Notes: generated by a model not told the origin, from the sequence alone. DNA of 64,000 nucleotides from an uncultured bacterium (GCA_905215505.1 CAJMPU010000009.1:1-64000); one strand, 5' to 3'. Positions 26,355-34,730 are shown, counted from the stretch's first letter. Numbers and translations: made by a program.

Positions 26355-26729
26355 CTACTCGCGGCACAGATGCACGGCGAAACCGGCGAACTCGCGCTTA
26401 AAGTACACGAGCCTGGTGCTACCGTCGGGCAGCAGCGCGCGCGACTCTTCGTTGACCTCGAGCCCGCGCTCGGCAAACCACTTCTCGGCCGCATCAATGT
26501 CGTTGACGGCAAAGCCGATGTGGCCCTTGGTGCCACGACCATTCTGCTTCATGACCTCGACCAGCGAATCGTTAAAGTACGAAACCGGGGTCTCGATAAC
26601 GGGCAGACCCATCATCGTCGAGAACAGCTCCGCGATCTCCAGGGCGTCTGCCGGGTCGGTGGCGTTAATGCCCACATGGGCAACGCGCATGCCAAAGAGC
26701 TCGACCGGATTGGCGTTCTGCTCACTCAT
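26355..26729 (-). CDS. VOC-superfamily protein (glyoxalase-like)
   Basis: A 124-aa protein with one vicinal-oxygen-chelate module: MRVAHVGINATDP at the N-terminus supplies the first metal-type His and KGHIGFAVNDIDAAEKWF the second half. It lies 11 bases downstream of a PTS IIB gene and is probably co-transcribed. In the genomic context it may act on a sugar-derived metabolite, but the substrate is unknown. Confidence 0.75.
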   Translation of the reverse strand: MSEQNANPVELFGMRVAHVGINATDPADALEIAELFSTMMGLPVIETPVSYFNDSLVEVMKQNGRGTKGHIGFAVNDIDAAEKWFAERGLEVNEESRALLPDGSTRLVYFKREFAGFAVHLCRE

Positions 26730-26740
26730 GCAGTCAGCGC

Positions 26741-27028
26741 CTACTGAGCCATGACGTCAAGAACGGCCTTCTCGGCAGCGACGCGGTTCATGCCGGTCAT
26801 GAAGGGCACGCCGCTCACGTACGGGCAGGTAAGGCCCTCGGGGGCAACGGTGGTGGCGATCAGCAGATCGGCGCCCTCGTCGCAAACGTCCTTGGCCTCG
26901 GAGATGGCGCACTGCACGATCTCGTACTTGTCGGCGTAACCGTTGGCGTCGAGCATGGTGGCGACCTTCTGGGCAACGAGCGTGGAAGTAGCAGCGCCAG
27001 CACCGCAAGCCAAAACAATCTTCTTCAT
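26741..27028 (-). CDS. PTS sugar transporter subunit IIB, galactitol-type, orphan
   Basis: A 95-aa phosphocarrier. The active-site Cys is in VLACGAGAATSTLVAQK at residue 8, which matches lactose/galactitol-type IIB. It should transfer phosphate from a IIA to a IIC-bound sugar, yet no IIA or IIC of this type is in the window. A GGGAGA site precedes the ATG. The next gene is the VOC protein. It may work with subunits encoded elsewhere or have a regulatory role. Confidence 0.8.
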   Translation of the reverse strand: MKKIVLACGAGAATSTLVAQKVATMLDANGYADKYEIVQCAISEAKDVCDEGADLLIATTVAPEGLTCPYVSGVPFMTGMNRVAAEKAVLDVMAQ

Positions 27029-27191
27029 AGGTAATGTCTCCCTTCATGGTTTACTTTAGGTAAGTGTACCGCAGCGAGCGATGGCACTCAGCCTCGATGA
27101 GCTTTTATGCCAGTTTGCTTGTGCGCTGCGTATAATACATCTAGTACGTGTTGTCATACCGCTCGCTTTATGAGCGACTAAGGATCCTAAC

Positions 27192-27815
27192 ATGCCCGAT
27201 TCCCGCACACTCTGGACCGCCGTCGTTATCATCTGTATCGCCGTATCGGTGTTCTTTAGCGTCAAAAAACGCACTACGTTTAAACGCCTGCAACAGTTGA
27301 TGGCCGCCAAACAGTGGGCCGAGTTCGATCGTTTGCTCGACGGCAAACTCACCAGCATGCTGTACCCGCGCTACAACCGCGACTACCTGCGTCTAAACTC
27401 CTATCTGCTGCGCGAGGACCACGAGCGCGCCGGCGAGATGTTCGACCTGCTGCTGGGACTCAACCTGCCCAAGATGCAGCGCGTCGACCTGGTGATCAAG
27501 GCCTTTAACTACTACGTTGGCCAGGAGGACCGCAAAAAGTCTAAGGAGCTGCTGCACGAGATCAAGGGCTTTGAGGGCGGTCAGGCCGAGGCGGTCGCAC
27601 ACGAATGCCAGCTGATGTACGACACGATGATCCTCAAGCGCCACAACGACATTCCCGAACTGGAGCGCATGCTCGAGGATGTCGGCGACGACCCGGTCAA
27701 GCGCTGCCGCTTGGAGTACCTGCTGGCCCTGCAGTACCAAAACAAGGGCGACGAGGCAAAGTATACCGAGTACTTGGAAAAGTCGGGTCAGCACTCGATG
27801 GCCGTCAACGCGTAA
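27192..27815 (+). CDS. Membrane-anchored helical-repeat protein
   Basis: A 207-aa protein. Residues 5-23 (LWTAVVIICIAVSVFFSV) form an N-terminal anchor, and the rest is all-helical and TPR-like, with repeating patterns such as LLREDHERAGEMFDLLL and LEYLLALQYQNKGDEAKY. AAGGATC precedes the ATG. It is divergent from the PTS IIB gene, and a tRNA gene follows. Not recognised as a named family. Confidence 0.7.
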   Translation: MPDSRTLWTAVVIICIAVSVFFSVKKRTTFKRLQQLMAAKQWAEFDRLLDGKLTSMLYPRYNRDYLRLNSYLLREDHERAGEMFDLLLGLNLPKMQRVDLVIKAFNYYVGQEDRKKSKELLHEIKGFEGGQAEAVAHECQLMYDTMILKRHNDIPELERMLEDVGDDPVKRCRLEYLLALQYQNKGDEAKYTEYLEKSGQHSMAVNA

Positions 27816-27846
27816 CGGACGGCTTGTGCTAGACTTCTAGTCTCAC

Positions 27847-27931
27847 GGGGGCGTGGCGGAATTGGCATACGCAGGAGACTTAAAATCTCTCGCCGCAAGG
27901 ATTGTGGGTTCGAGTCCCACCGCCCCTACCA
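27847..27931 (+). tRNA. tRNA-Leu (anticodon UAA)
   Basis: The 85-nt gene folds into an acceptor stem GGGGGCG / CGCCCCT with A discriminator, an anticodon stem GGAGA / TCTCT with loop CTTAAAA (anticodon TAA), a short variable arm and a T arm GTGGG-TTCGAGT-CCCAC. The CCA end is encoded. It reads UUA, a rare codon in this GC-rich genome. The first acceptor pair is G-T. Confidence 0.93.
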
Positions 27932-27942
27932 TATGAAGCGTT

Positions 27943-27982
27943 CGAGCCCGTGTCCCCAAGGGATGCGGGCTCGTTTCTTTTT
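27943..27982 (+). terminator. Terminator after tRNA-Leu
   Basis: CGAGCCCG pairs with CGGGCTCG, followed by TTTCTTTTT. A near copy follows at 28139-28175. Confidence 0.85.
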
Positions 27983-28109
27983 CACGCCGGTGGGGCTCGA
28001 ACCCGCGAGGGGGCGAGCGTTAAGCAAACGCGGAGCGTTTGTAGCGAGCCGGCGAGGGCGCCGGCAGGCGACCGAGGCCGGTGCGTATTTGCTGCGCAAA
28101 TTCGCAGAC

Positions 28110-28175
28110 GTCCCACCGCCCCTACCACGCATTGTTTACGAGCCCGTGTCCCCCGGAGACGCGGGCTCGTTTCTT
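28110..28175 (+). repeat. Duplicated tRNA-Leu 3' end with its terminator
   Basis: GTCCCACCGCCCCTACCA, the last 18 bases of the tRNA gene, recurs at 28110-28127, 196 bases after the original. A second CGAGCCCG / CGGGCTCG hairpin with TTTCTT follows. This is the pattern left by integration at a tRNA gene or by a partial tandem duplication. The spacer 27983-28109 contains GTGGGGCTCGAACCCGC, which looks like an inverted T arm, and no gene. Confidence 0.7.
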
Positions 28176-28197
28176 GTGGATGCCGACACGGATGATA

Positions 28198-28264
28198 AGT
28201 TGCGGTGGAATAGTTCCTGTTTTGACTGGTTACCAGCTCATTTAAGAACTTTTTCACCGCAACT
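28198..28264. repeat. 67-nt palindrome, left copy
   Basis: AGTTGCGGTGGAA pairs with TTCACCGCAACT (one bulge) and inside AGTTC pairs with GAACT. A copy of the same length and ends is at 29781-29847. Together they bracket the AAA ATPase gene in the same orientation. Confidence 0.7.
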
Positions 28265-28275
28265 CAGATTGGCAC

Positions 28276-28362
28276 TCCCACATTTTTCGATGGAAAAACG
28301 TGGTTGTCTCGCACATTTTCCGATGGAAAAACGTGGTTGTCTCGCACATTTTCCGATGGAAA
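28276..28362. repeat. 33-bp tandem repeat, about 2.6 copies
   Basis: Units begin at 28276, 28309 and 28342, each with CACATTTT(T/C)CGATGGAAAA; the first two continue into ACGTGGTTGTC. The third ends 44 bases before the AAA ATPase start codon. The inner TTTTCCGATGGAAA is itself palindromic. They could be protein-binding sites controlling the gene. Confidence 0.75.
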
Positions 28363-28405
28363 CGCCCAAATGGTCTTATACTAGCCGAGAGGGTTGGGAG
28401 GCAAT

Positions 28406-29707
28406 ATGCAACGACAGCTTATGAGTGAACTTATCGCTTGGAAATCAAGGGCGAATCGCAAACCTCTCTTGCTTAAGGGAGCCCGCCAGACAGGAAAGAC
28501 TTGGCTTCTTAACGAATTCGCAAGCCAGCAGTATCGAAGCGTCATTCGTTTTGACTTTATGCTCGAGCCGAGCACACGCTCGCTGTTCGATGGGGACCTC
28601 GACCCCAAGCGCATCATCTCCCAGATAGAGCTCCTACGTGGCCAAACCGTAACGCCGACAGACACGCTCATCATCTTCGACGAGATCCAAGAGGCGCCAC
28701 GCGGGATCACCTCGCTCAAGTACTTCAACGAGCTTGCACCCGAATACCACATCGTAGCAGCCGGTTCCTATATGGGCCTCGCGCTCCGACGCGAAAACGA
28801 GTCATTTCCCGTCGGCAAAATCGACCAGCTCACCATGCGTCCCATGGGGTTTGCCGAGTTCGTTCGCGCCGTCGACGGCAACCCGCTCGCCGACGCCATC
28901 CTTGCCGCAGACATGAACCTTCTAGCAAACGTCACCGAAAAGCTCGTGCACTTGCTCAAGGAATACCTTGTTGTCGGTGGTATGCCCGAAGTTGTCTCCG
29001 CTTTCGCCGAGACACGCGACTTCATTGAAGCCCGAAGGCTTCAGCAGCAAATCATCGAGGCTTACGAATCCGATTTTGGCAAACATGCACCCGCCCGCAT
29101 CGTCGAGCGCATGAGGTTGGTTTGGAAATCCCTTCCCGGCCAGCTTGCCAAGGAGAACAAGAAGTTTGTCTATGGCGCCCTTCGCCCTGGAGCGCGCGCA
29201 CGCGATTTTGAGGAAAGCCTCCAGTGGCTCACGGACTACGGAATCGTTCATAAGGTGCCACGTGTTTCCGCTCTAAAGGCACCGCTCTCGAGCTACGAAG
29301 ACCTCTCGGGCTTCAAACTGTTCTGCATCGACACCGGCATCCTCGGAGCGCTCTCCGGTCTCTCTCCGGCCATCGTTCTTAACGGATCCGCTGTTTTTAC
29401 CGAGTTCAAAGGTTCGCTGACCGAACAATACGTCGCGCAGGAGCTTTTGCTCCAAGACAAAACTCCCGTGTATTGGTCCTCTACCTCTGGCAATGCCGAA
29501 ACCGACTTTGCCATCGACCATGCGGGAACCGTGCTTCCGCTTGAGGTCAAGGCGGCAGAGAACCTTAAAGCGAAGAGTCTGAAAATAGCCTGCGAAAAAT
29601 TCAAACTCGAGCGTTGCGTGAGGAGCTCTCTGGCGGCATATAGAGACGAGGACACGCTCGTCAATATTCCGCTTTGGGAAATTGGGCAAATCGACAAACT
29701 GGCATAA
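28406..29707 (+). CDS. AAA-family ATPase with DUF4143 domain
   Basis: A 433-aa protein. Walker A is KGARQTGKTWLLNEF near residue 27 and Walker B is LIIFDEIQEAP near residue 93. A winged helix is predicted mid-protein. The C-terminal DUF4143 part includes SLTEQYVAQELL and the nuclease-like ETDFAIDHAGTVLPLEVKAAE, which has D-x(n)-E-x-K spacing. Families of this type are scattered singletons whose role is unclear; some resemble defence or toxin-related ATPases. GGGAGG precedes the ATG. Repeats lie on both sides. Confidence 0.87.
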   Translation: MQRQLMSELIAWKSRANRKPLLLKGARQTGKTWLLNEFASQQYRSVIRFDFMLEPSTRSLFDGDLDPKRIISQIELLRGQTVTPTDTLIIFDEIQEAPRGITSLKYFNELAPEYHIVAAGSYMGLALRRENESFPVGKIDQLTMRPMGFAEFVRAVDGNPLADAILAADMNLLANVTEKLVHLLKEYLVVGGMPEVVSAFAETRDFIEARRLQQQIIEAYESDFGKHAPARIVERMRLVWKSLPGQLAKENKKFVYGALRPGARARDFEESLQWLTDYGIVHKVPRVSALKAPLSSYEDLSGFKLFCIDTGILGALSGLSPAIVLNGSAVFTEFKGSLTEQYVAQELLLQDKTPVYWSSTSGNAETDFAIDHAGTVLPLEVKAAENLKAKSLKIACEKFKLERCVRSSLAAYRDEDTLVNIPLWEIGQIDKLA

Positions 29708-29730
29708 AGGCTGCGGAGGCGCTCAGCAAG

Positions 29731-29776
29731 GACTGTCCCCAGGTGCCGGCAGAAAAAACGTCCCTAGGTGCCGGCT
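29731..29776. repeat. REP-like direct pair, GGTGCCGGC
   Basis: GTCCCCAGGTGCCGGC and GTCCCTAGGTGCCGGC occur 30 bases apart. The complement gives GCCGGCACCTGGGGAC, matching the repeat at 19447-19480. Confidence 0.6.
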
Positions 29777-29780
29777 GTTG

Positions 29781-29847
29781 AGTTGCGGTGGAATAGGGAC
29801 TGGTTGGGGCCCGAAAGGGCGATTTTAGTCCGCATTTCACCGCAACT
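29781..29847. repeat. 67-nt palindrome, right copy
   Basis: Same outer arms as 28198-28264 (AGTTGCGGTGGAATA and TTTCACCGCAACT). The inner stem is GGACT / AGTCC in place of AGTTC / GAACT, so pairing is kept while the sequence changes. Confidence 0.7.
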
Positions 29848-29860
29848 TATGAGGGGATGG

Positions 29861-30862
29861 TTAAAGGGCGCTCAGGCTCGGGGTCCAGGCGATGGTGGGA
29901 GTCGCGCCGTCGAGAACCTCGTTGATGGCGGCGGCCATGCCGGCGAGGAGGCTGTTCTCGCTTACGGTGAGCGCATCGTAGCCACCGGCGCGCATGAGTT
30001 CGCGAATCACCACGGCGCCGGCCAGAATCACGCCCGCGCGCTTGGGCTGCACGCCTGGCAACGCGGCAATGCTCTCCACGTCCAGCGTGGACATGCGCTC
30101 GATAGCGGCAGAAATCTGCTCCATCGAAAGCTCGCGCAGGTGCACAAAGCTCGAATCGTACGGTTCCAGCTCGTGGACCAGAGCCACCAGCGTAGTCACC
30201 GTGCCGCCCACCGCGACTAAGCGTTCGGCGCGCTCAAAGTCGACAGGCAGGCCCTCAAAATAGGCGGCGAACTGCTCGCCTGCCCACGCGGCAGCGGCAG
30301 CAAGCTCGCCATCCGCGGGCGGCAACGCAGAGAAAAAGCGCTCCGTCACGCGACGGCAACCGATGTCCAGCGAGCGCGTTCCCTCCAGCGCAAAGACGCC
30401 GCGCTCCGGAGCGTATACGCCCGTCGCGAGTTCCGTGGACCCGCCGCCCGAATCCGCGACGATGATGCGCTCGCCGGCAAAGTCGTGCGCCACGCCAAAA
30501 AACGTCAGGCGCGCCTCGACCTCGCCCGGAATCACCTGTGGTTTGAGCCCCAACTCGCGCAGGCCGTCCAGCAGCAGCGCGGCATTGGACGCATCGCGCG
30601 CGGCACTCGTGCACGTGGTGCAGACGCACACGGCCCCAAAGGCACGGGCCTCGTCCACAAACATGCGGCACGCAGCGAGCACACGCTCGACAGCCGCCTC
30701 GCAGAAGCGCCCCGTCGCGTCCACGCCCTCGCCCAGGTCGGTAATCTCGGTATGCTTGAACGATTCCACAATCGCTCCGCACTCGACCTGAGCCAACACC
30801 AGTCGCGACGACACCGTTCCCAGGTCGATCGCGGCCACCTTATAGCGTTTGCAATTTGTCAT
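29861..30862 (-). CDS. Ppx/GppA exopolyphosphatase-family phosphatase
   Basis: A 333-aa member of the actin-like ATPase fold that hydrolyses polyphosphate or pppGpp. The N-terminal phosphate loop is KVAAIDLGTVSSRLVLAQVE (usual GTNSxR replaced by GTVSSR) and the second is IIVADSGGGSTELATG. No C-terminal HD domain is present, so it is the short form. It is downstream of the FtsB-like gene by 20 bases, as in many actinobacteria, where the two genes travel with enolase. Confidence 0.88.
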   Translation of the reverse strand: MTNCKRYKVAAIDLGTVSSRLVLAQVECGAIVESFKHTEITDLGEGVDATGRFCEAAVERVLAACRMFVDEARAFGAVCVCTTCTSAARDASNAALLLDGLRELGLKPQVIPGEVEARLTFFGVAHDFAGERIIVADSGGGSTELATGVYAPERGVFALEGTRSLDIGCRRVTERFFSALPPADGELAAAAAWAGEQFAAYFEGLPVDFERAERLVAVGGTVTTLVALVHELEPYDSSFVHLRELSMEQISAAIERMSTLDVESIAALPGVQPKRAGVILAGAVVIRELMRAGGYDALTVSENSLLAGMAAAINEVLDGATPTIAWTPSLSAL

Positions 30863-30882
30863 TGCGGGCTCCCCTCCGGGCG

Positions 30883-31644
30883 CTATTTGCCGTTGGACAC
30901 GACCGTCTGACCCTCGACGCCGTTAAACCCAAACAGCATGTCGAGCGCCTGGATGTACCACGGCGCGTCCTTGCCGACTTCTTCGATTTCCTTGGCCACT
31001 TCGCTGGCCTTCTTGGCGTTTGAGGACTTTTTACTCGACGACGAGTCCGAATCGTCGTCCAAGCCTAGCACGTCAATCTTCTTCTCGCCGGGCATCACCA
31101 GGCCCAGGTCCTCGGACGCCGCGTCCTTGATACCCTCCTCCGAGAGCAGCTTGTCGACGCTTTTTTGCAGCTCATCATTGTATTGCTGGCGAATCTCGAC
31201 CTGCTTGACCAAGATGTCGTTCGAGCGTTTTGCCACGTACAGGTCGCGCACGGGGAAATACAGGCTCACGAGCGCCAGAGCCACCACGATACCGATAAAC
31301 AGCGGACGCAGAGAGCCATGCGTAAAGTCATAGATCGCCTTGACCACCGCGTTGTCGTTGGCGTAATGCATAAAGTCCGAGCCCGAAAGACGGTTCGAGG
31401 GCCTACTCGATTTGTCGTGTGCTTGAGTCGAGGGACGCGACGCATGCGACGAACGTACCGGGCGCACCGGTCCATCTGCCAAGGTATTTGATTGAGCATT
31501 GGGGCGCGAGGTACTTGTCGGTCGCTGCATGGAGCGGTCGGCACCGGCGTAATCGGACCCACCGAGCTGCACCGTGCGCGCACGGCGAGGCGACGGCTCG
31601 CGCGAACCGGCGGAATAGTACCTGTTGTCGTAAATCTGATCCAT
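30883..31644 (-). CDS. FtsB/DivIC-type septum formation initiator
   Basis: A 253-aa bitopic membrane protein. The N-terminal 105 residues are charged and disordered; one membrane helix (LFIGIVVALALVSLYFPV) is followed by a coiled coil (VKQVEIRQQYNDELQKSVDKLL) and a Ser/Asp/Lys-rich C-terminus. This is the FtsB layout: it bridges FtsL and FtsQ at the division site. The start MDQIYDNRYYS is chosen because everything upstream in frame reads through the eno terminator. Gene order eno - ftsB-like - ppx supports the call. Confidence 0.82.
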   Translation of the reverse strand: MDQIYDNRYYSAGSREPSPRRARTVQLGGSDYAGADRSMQRPTSTSRPNAQSNTLADGPVRPVRSSHASRPSTQAHDKSSRPSNRLSGSDFMHYANDNAVVKAIYDFTHGSLRPLFIGIVVALALVSLYFPVRDLYVAKRSNDILVKQVEIRQQYNDELQKSVDKLLSEEGIKDAASEDLGLVMPGEKKIDVLGLDDDSDSSSSKKSSNAKKASEVAKEIEEVGKDAPWYIQALDMLFGFNGVEGQTVVSNGK

Positions 31645-31735
31645 GTGCGCCTTGTGCGGTTGAGGTTTGTTTGCGCTAAGTCCTTTAGTTATAGCACGAG
31701 CGCCTGCACCGCCTTCGCCAGCCTTTGCTCGACAT

Positions 31736-31767
31736 AAAAAAGGCGCTGAGCCGTATGGCCCAGCGCC
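31736..31767 (-). terminator. Rho-independent terminator of eno
   Basis: On the minus strand GGCGCTGGGCC and GGCTCAGCGCC pair around ATAC, followed by TTTTTT. It lies 73 bases after the eno stop, so the FtsB-like gene needs its own promoter. Confidence 0.88.
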
Positions 31768-31839
31768 CATGGCGCTTTGCAGCATCCAGTCAAGGCGGGA
31801 CGGAACCGAGTCAGCCTCCCCCTCGCCAAATTCGCCCGT

Positions 31840-33129
31840 TTAGCGAATGTTGTAGAACGCGGTCTTACCGGCGTAGCGCGCGCTGCCCTCGAGCTCGTCC
31901 TCGATGCGGATGAGCTGATTGTACTTGGCGATACGGTCGCTGCGGCACGGGGCGCCCGACTTGATCTGTCCGGCATTGACGCCCACGACCAGGTCGGCGA
32001 TCGTGGAGTCCTCGGTCTCGCCGGAGCGGTGGCTCACGATGCAGGCGTAGCCGGCCTCCTTGGCGGTCTCGATGGCCTCGAGCGACTCGGTGAGTGTGCC
32101 GATCTGGTTGACCTTGACCAGGATCGCGTTGGCGGCACCCAGCTCGATGCCCTTCTTAAGGCGCTCGGTGTTGGTGACGAACAGGTCGTCGCCCACCAGC
32201 TGCACCTTGTTGCCAATGCGACGGGTGAGCTCAACCCAGCCGTCCCAGTCCTCCTCGGCCATGCCGTCCTCGATGGAGATGATGGGATAGGTGTCGACGA
32301 GCTTCTCCCAGTAATCAACCATCTGGGCACTCGTGTACTCCACGCCCTCGCCCTTGAGCTCGTACATGCCGGTCTCGGCGTTGTAGAACTCGGTCGAGGC
32401 CGGGTCCATGGCGTACATGAAGTCGACGCCGGGCTTAAAGCCAGCCTTCTCGACGGCCTTGGTAATGTACTCGAACGGCTCGGCATTGGTCTTAAGGTTG
32501 GGCGCAAAGCCGCCCTCGTCGCCCACGCCGCCGCCCAAGCCGGCCTCGTGCAGCACGCCCTTGAGGGTGTGGTAGACCTCGGCGCACCAGCGCAGACCCT
32601 CGGCAAAGCTCGGGGCGCCCACCGGCATGATCATGAACTCCTGGAAGTCGACGTTGTTGTCGGCGTGCACGCCGCCGTTGAGGATGTTCATCATGGGCGT
32701 GGGCAGCAGATGGGCGTTGACACCGCCCAGGTACTGGTACAGCGACAGGCCCGCCGACTCGGCTGCGGCGCGGGCAACGGCCAGCGACACGCCCAGAATG
32801 GCGTTGGCACCGAGCTTGGTCTTGTTGGGGGTACCGTCCGCGGCGATCAGCGCGGCATCGACGGCGCGCTGATCGAAGGCATCGAGGCCCACGACGGCAT
32901 CGGCGCACTCGTTGTTGACGTGCTCGACGGCCTGCGAGACGCCCTTGCCCAGGTAGCGGCCCTTGTCGCCGTCGCGCAGCTCGCATGCCTCAAAGGCGCC
33001 GGTCGAAGCGCCCGAAGGCACCATTGCGCGGCCGAAGCTGCCGTCCTCGAGCACGACCTCGACCTCGACGGTGGGATTGCCGCGGCTGTCGAGTACCTCG
33101 CGACCATAGACGTCCAAAATATCGCTCAT
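31840..33129 (-). CDS. eno: Enolase
   Basis: Converts 2-phosphoglycerate to phosphoenolpyruvate, the PTS phosphate donor. The 429-aa length is standard. Signatures are the N-terminal VYGREVLDSRGNPTVEVEV, the magnesium ligand regions YPIISIEDGMAEEDWDGW and LVGDDLFVTN, and the catalytic loop SHRSGETEDSTIADL. GAGGGAGACAAC precedes the ATG. Codon use is strongly biased, as expected for a highly expressed gene. Confidence 0.98.
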   Translation of the reverse strand: MSDILDVYGREVLDSRGNPTVEVEVVLEDGSFGRAMVPSGASTGAFEACELRDGDKGRYLGKGVSQAVEHVNNECADAVVGLDAFDQRAVDAALIAADGTPNKTKLGANAILGVSLAVARAAAESAGLSLYQYLGGVNAHLLPTPMMNILNGGVHADNNVDFQEFMIMPVGAPSFAEGLRWCAEVYHTLKGVLHEAGLGGGVGDEGGFAPNLKTNAEPFEYITKAVEKAGFKPGVDFMYAMDPASTEFYNAETGMYELKGEGVEYTSAQMVDYWEKLVDTYPIISIEDGMAEEDWDGWVELTRRIGNKVQLVGDDLFVTNTERLKKGIELGAANAILVKVNQIGTLTESLEAIETAKEAGYACIVSHRSGETEDSTIADLVVGVNAGQIKSGAPCRSDRIAKYNQLIRIEDELEGSARYAGKTAFYNIR

Positions 33130-33278
33130 GTTGTCTCCCTCTCACTTGGAAACGTAGTGGATGCAAGCGACCGGCTGACCGTGCACCGTCGGTGCGCCTC
33201 CGTAAGTTAGCCATGTCGCACTTTTTGCATTATGCCCCAAGTTATCCAAGGGATACACTTGATTTTCGAACAATTTAG

Positions 33279-33314
33279 CGGGAACGATGAGGCGTGTCAG
33301 CCCGTCGTTCCCGC
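33279..33314 (-). terminator. Terminator hairpin after mazG
   Basis: GCGGGAACGA pairs with TCGTTCCCGC; on the minus strand TAAATTG follows. It begins 4 bases after the mazG stop codon and ends the mazG operon. The remaining gap to eno contains the eno promoter region. Confidence 0.7.
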
Positions 33315-33318
33315 AGTC

Positions 33319-34179
33319 TTACTCCTCCGCCTTTGCGGCATCCCACAGGTCGTTGAGGCCGTGGGTCGAAAGCTCGGCAAGATCCACGTGAGCATCGGCC
33401 GCCATCTGCTCCATTGCGGCCCAGCGACGGCGGAACTTTGCCGTACTGGCGCGCAGGGCGCTCTCGGCGTCGATACCCTCCTTGCGCGCGACGTTGACCA
33501 GGGCAAAGAGCAGATCGCCAAACTCCATTTCGCGCTCGGGCGTTCCGGGGGCCTCGGCCTCAAACTCGGCACGCTCCTCGACGACCTCGTCCCACACATC
33601 CTGGACCGTCTCCCACTCAAAGCCCACGGCAGCCGCCTTGCGCGACACCTTCTGAGCCTGCATCAGCGCCGGCAGATGCGTGGGCACGCCGTCGAGCAGA
33701 CCCTCGGGCGCGGCCTCGCCCGCCGCCACGGCCTTGTCCTTGGCAGCCCTCTCGGCAAGCTTGACCTCGTCCCAAATCTTGAGTACCTCGTCGGAACTGT
33801 CAGCATCTACATCGCTAAACACGTGCGGATGACGGCGGATGAGCTTGGCATCGATATCACGCGCCACGTCGGCCAGTGTAAACTCGCCGGCGTCCGCCGC
33901 AATCTGCGCATGCAGTACCACCTGCATGAGCACGTCGCCCAGCTCCTCGCGCAGATGCGCCACGTCGTCCGCCTCGATGCAATCGAGCGCCTCGTAGGCT
34001 TCCTCGATCATGTTCTTGCCAATGCTGCGGTGCGTCTGCTCGCGGTCCCACGGGCAGCCATCGGGCTGACGCAGACGCCAGATAGTCTGCACCAAATGCT
34101 GCAGCTCGGCCGACACGTCGACCAGCGTGGACAGATCGCGCGAGCCCTCGGCATTTTGCCGAGCCATGTGCTGCGCCAT
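33319..34179 (-). CDS. mazG: Nucleoside triphosphate pyrophosphohydrolase MazG
   Basis: House-cleaning enzyme that cleaves non-canonical or excess NTPs to NMP and pyrophosphate. The 286-aa protein has two MazG modules: the first with CPWDREQTHRSIGKNMIEEAYEAL and REELGDVLMQVVLHAQIA, the second with REMEFGDLLFALVNVAR. The metal-binding Glu/Asp residues are in these E-x-x-E ... E-x-x-D patterns. ATG at 34179 is two bases after the stop of the phosphodiesterase gene, with GGAGGAG inside that gene's end. Confidence 0.92.
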   Translation of the reverse strand: MAQHMARQNAEGSRDLSTLVDVSAELQHLVQTIWRLRQPDGCPWDREQTHRSIGKNMIEEAYEALDCIEADDVAHLREELGDVLMQVVLHAQIAADAGEFTLADVARDIDAKLIRRHPHVFSDVDADSSDEVLKIWDEVKLAERAAKDKAVAAGEAAPEGLLDGVPTHLPALMQAQKVSRKAAAVGFEWETVQDVWDEVVEERAEFEAEAPGTPEREMEFGDLLFALVNVARKEGIDAESALRASTAKFRRRWAAMEQMAADAHVDLAELSTHGLNDLWDAAKAEE

Positions 34180-34181
34180 GA

Positions 34182-34730
34182 TTATTTCTCCTCCAGGATC
34201 ACGTGACGGAACGCGCCGCCCTCGTAGATGCCGTAGCTGTGCGTGCCGTCCTTGGGGATGCTCACGCTGCCGGGGTTGAAGAGCCATAGGCCCGGGCGTG
34301 CCTCGCTTGCCTCGTTAACCTTGATATGCGTGTGGCCGTAGACGAGCGCGGAGCCCTCGGGCAGCGCGGGCACGTGGTCGACGCTGTTGTGCATGCCGGC
34401 GCCAAAGACGTGGCCGTGCGTCAGGAACAGTTCACGGCCGGCCTCATCGAACAGCGTGGCGTAGTCCGCCATGACGGGAAAGTCGAGCACCATCTGGTCG
34501 ACCTCGGCGTCGCAGTTGCCGCGGACGGCGATGATGCGGTCGGCCAGGGCGTTGAGCAGCGGAATCACGCGCTTGGGGGCGTAGTCGCGCGGCAGGTCGT
34601 TGCGCGGGCCGTGGTAGAGCAGGTCGCCCAGCAGCACGATGCGGTCGGGCTGCTCGGATTCGATTGCGGCGACCAGACGCTCGGTCCAGTATGCCGAGCC
34701 GTGAATGTCGGAAGCGATGAGGTATTTCAT
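34182..34730 (-). CDS. yfcE: YfcE-type phosphodiesterase
   Basis: A 182-aa metallophosphoesterase of the YfcE/MJ0936 group. Motifs in order are MKYLIASDIHGSAYW (D-x-H), IVLLGDLLYHGPRND (GD), AVRGNCDAEVD (GNCD, the family variant of GNH), LTHGHVFG and VYGHTHIKV. The physiological substrate is unknown. It is in the middle of a three-gene operon with larC2 and mazG. GAAAGGACCACC precedes the ATG. Confidence 0.88.
   Translation of the reverse strand: MKYLIASDIHGSAYWTERLVAAIESEQPDRIVLLGDLLYHGPRNDLPRDYAPKRVIPLLNALADRIIAVRGNCDAEVDQMVLDFPVMADYATLFDEAGRELFLTHGHVFGAGMHNSVDHVPALPEGSALVYGHTHIKVNEASEARPGLWLFNPGSVSIPKDGTHSYGIYEGGAFRHVILEEK

Noticed and set aside
28276..28362. CRISPR-like array
   Set aside because: Repeats are contiguous with no unique spacers and no cas genes are near.
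29768..30220. 150-aa plus-strand frame over the ppx end
   Set aside because: Runs through the 67-nt palindrome and is antisense to a clear Ppx/GppA gene.
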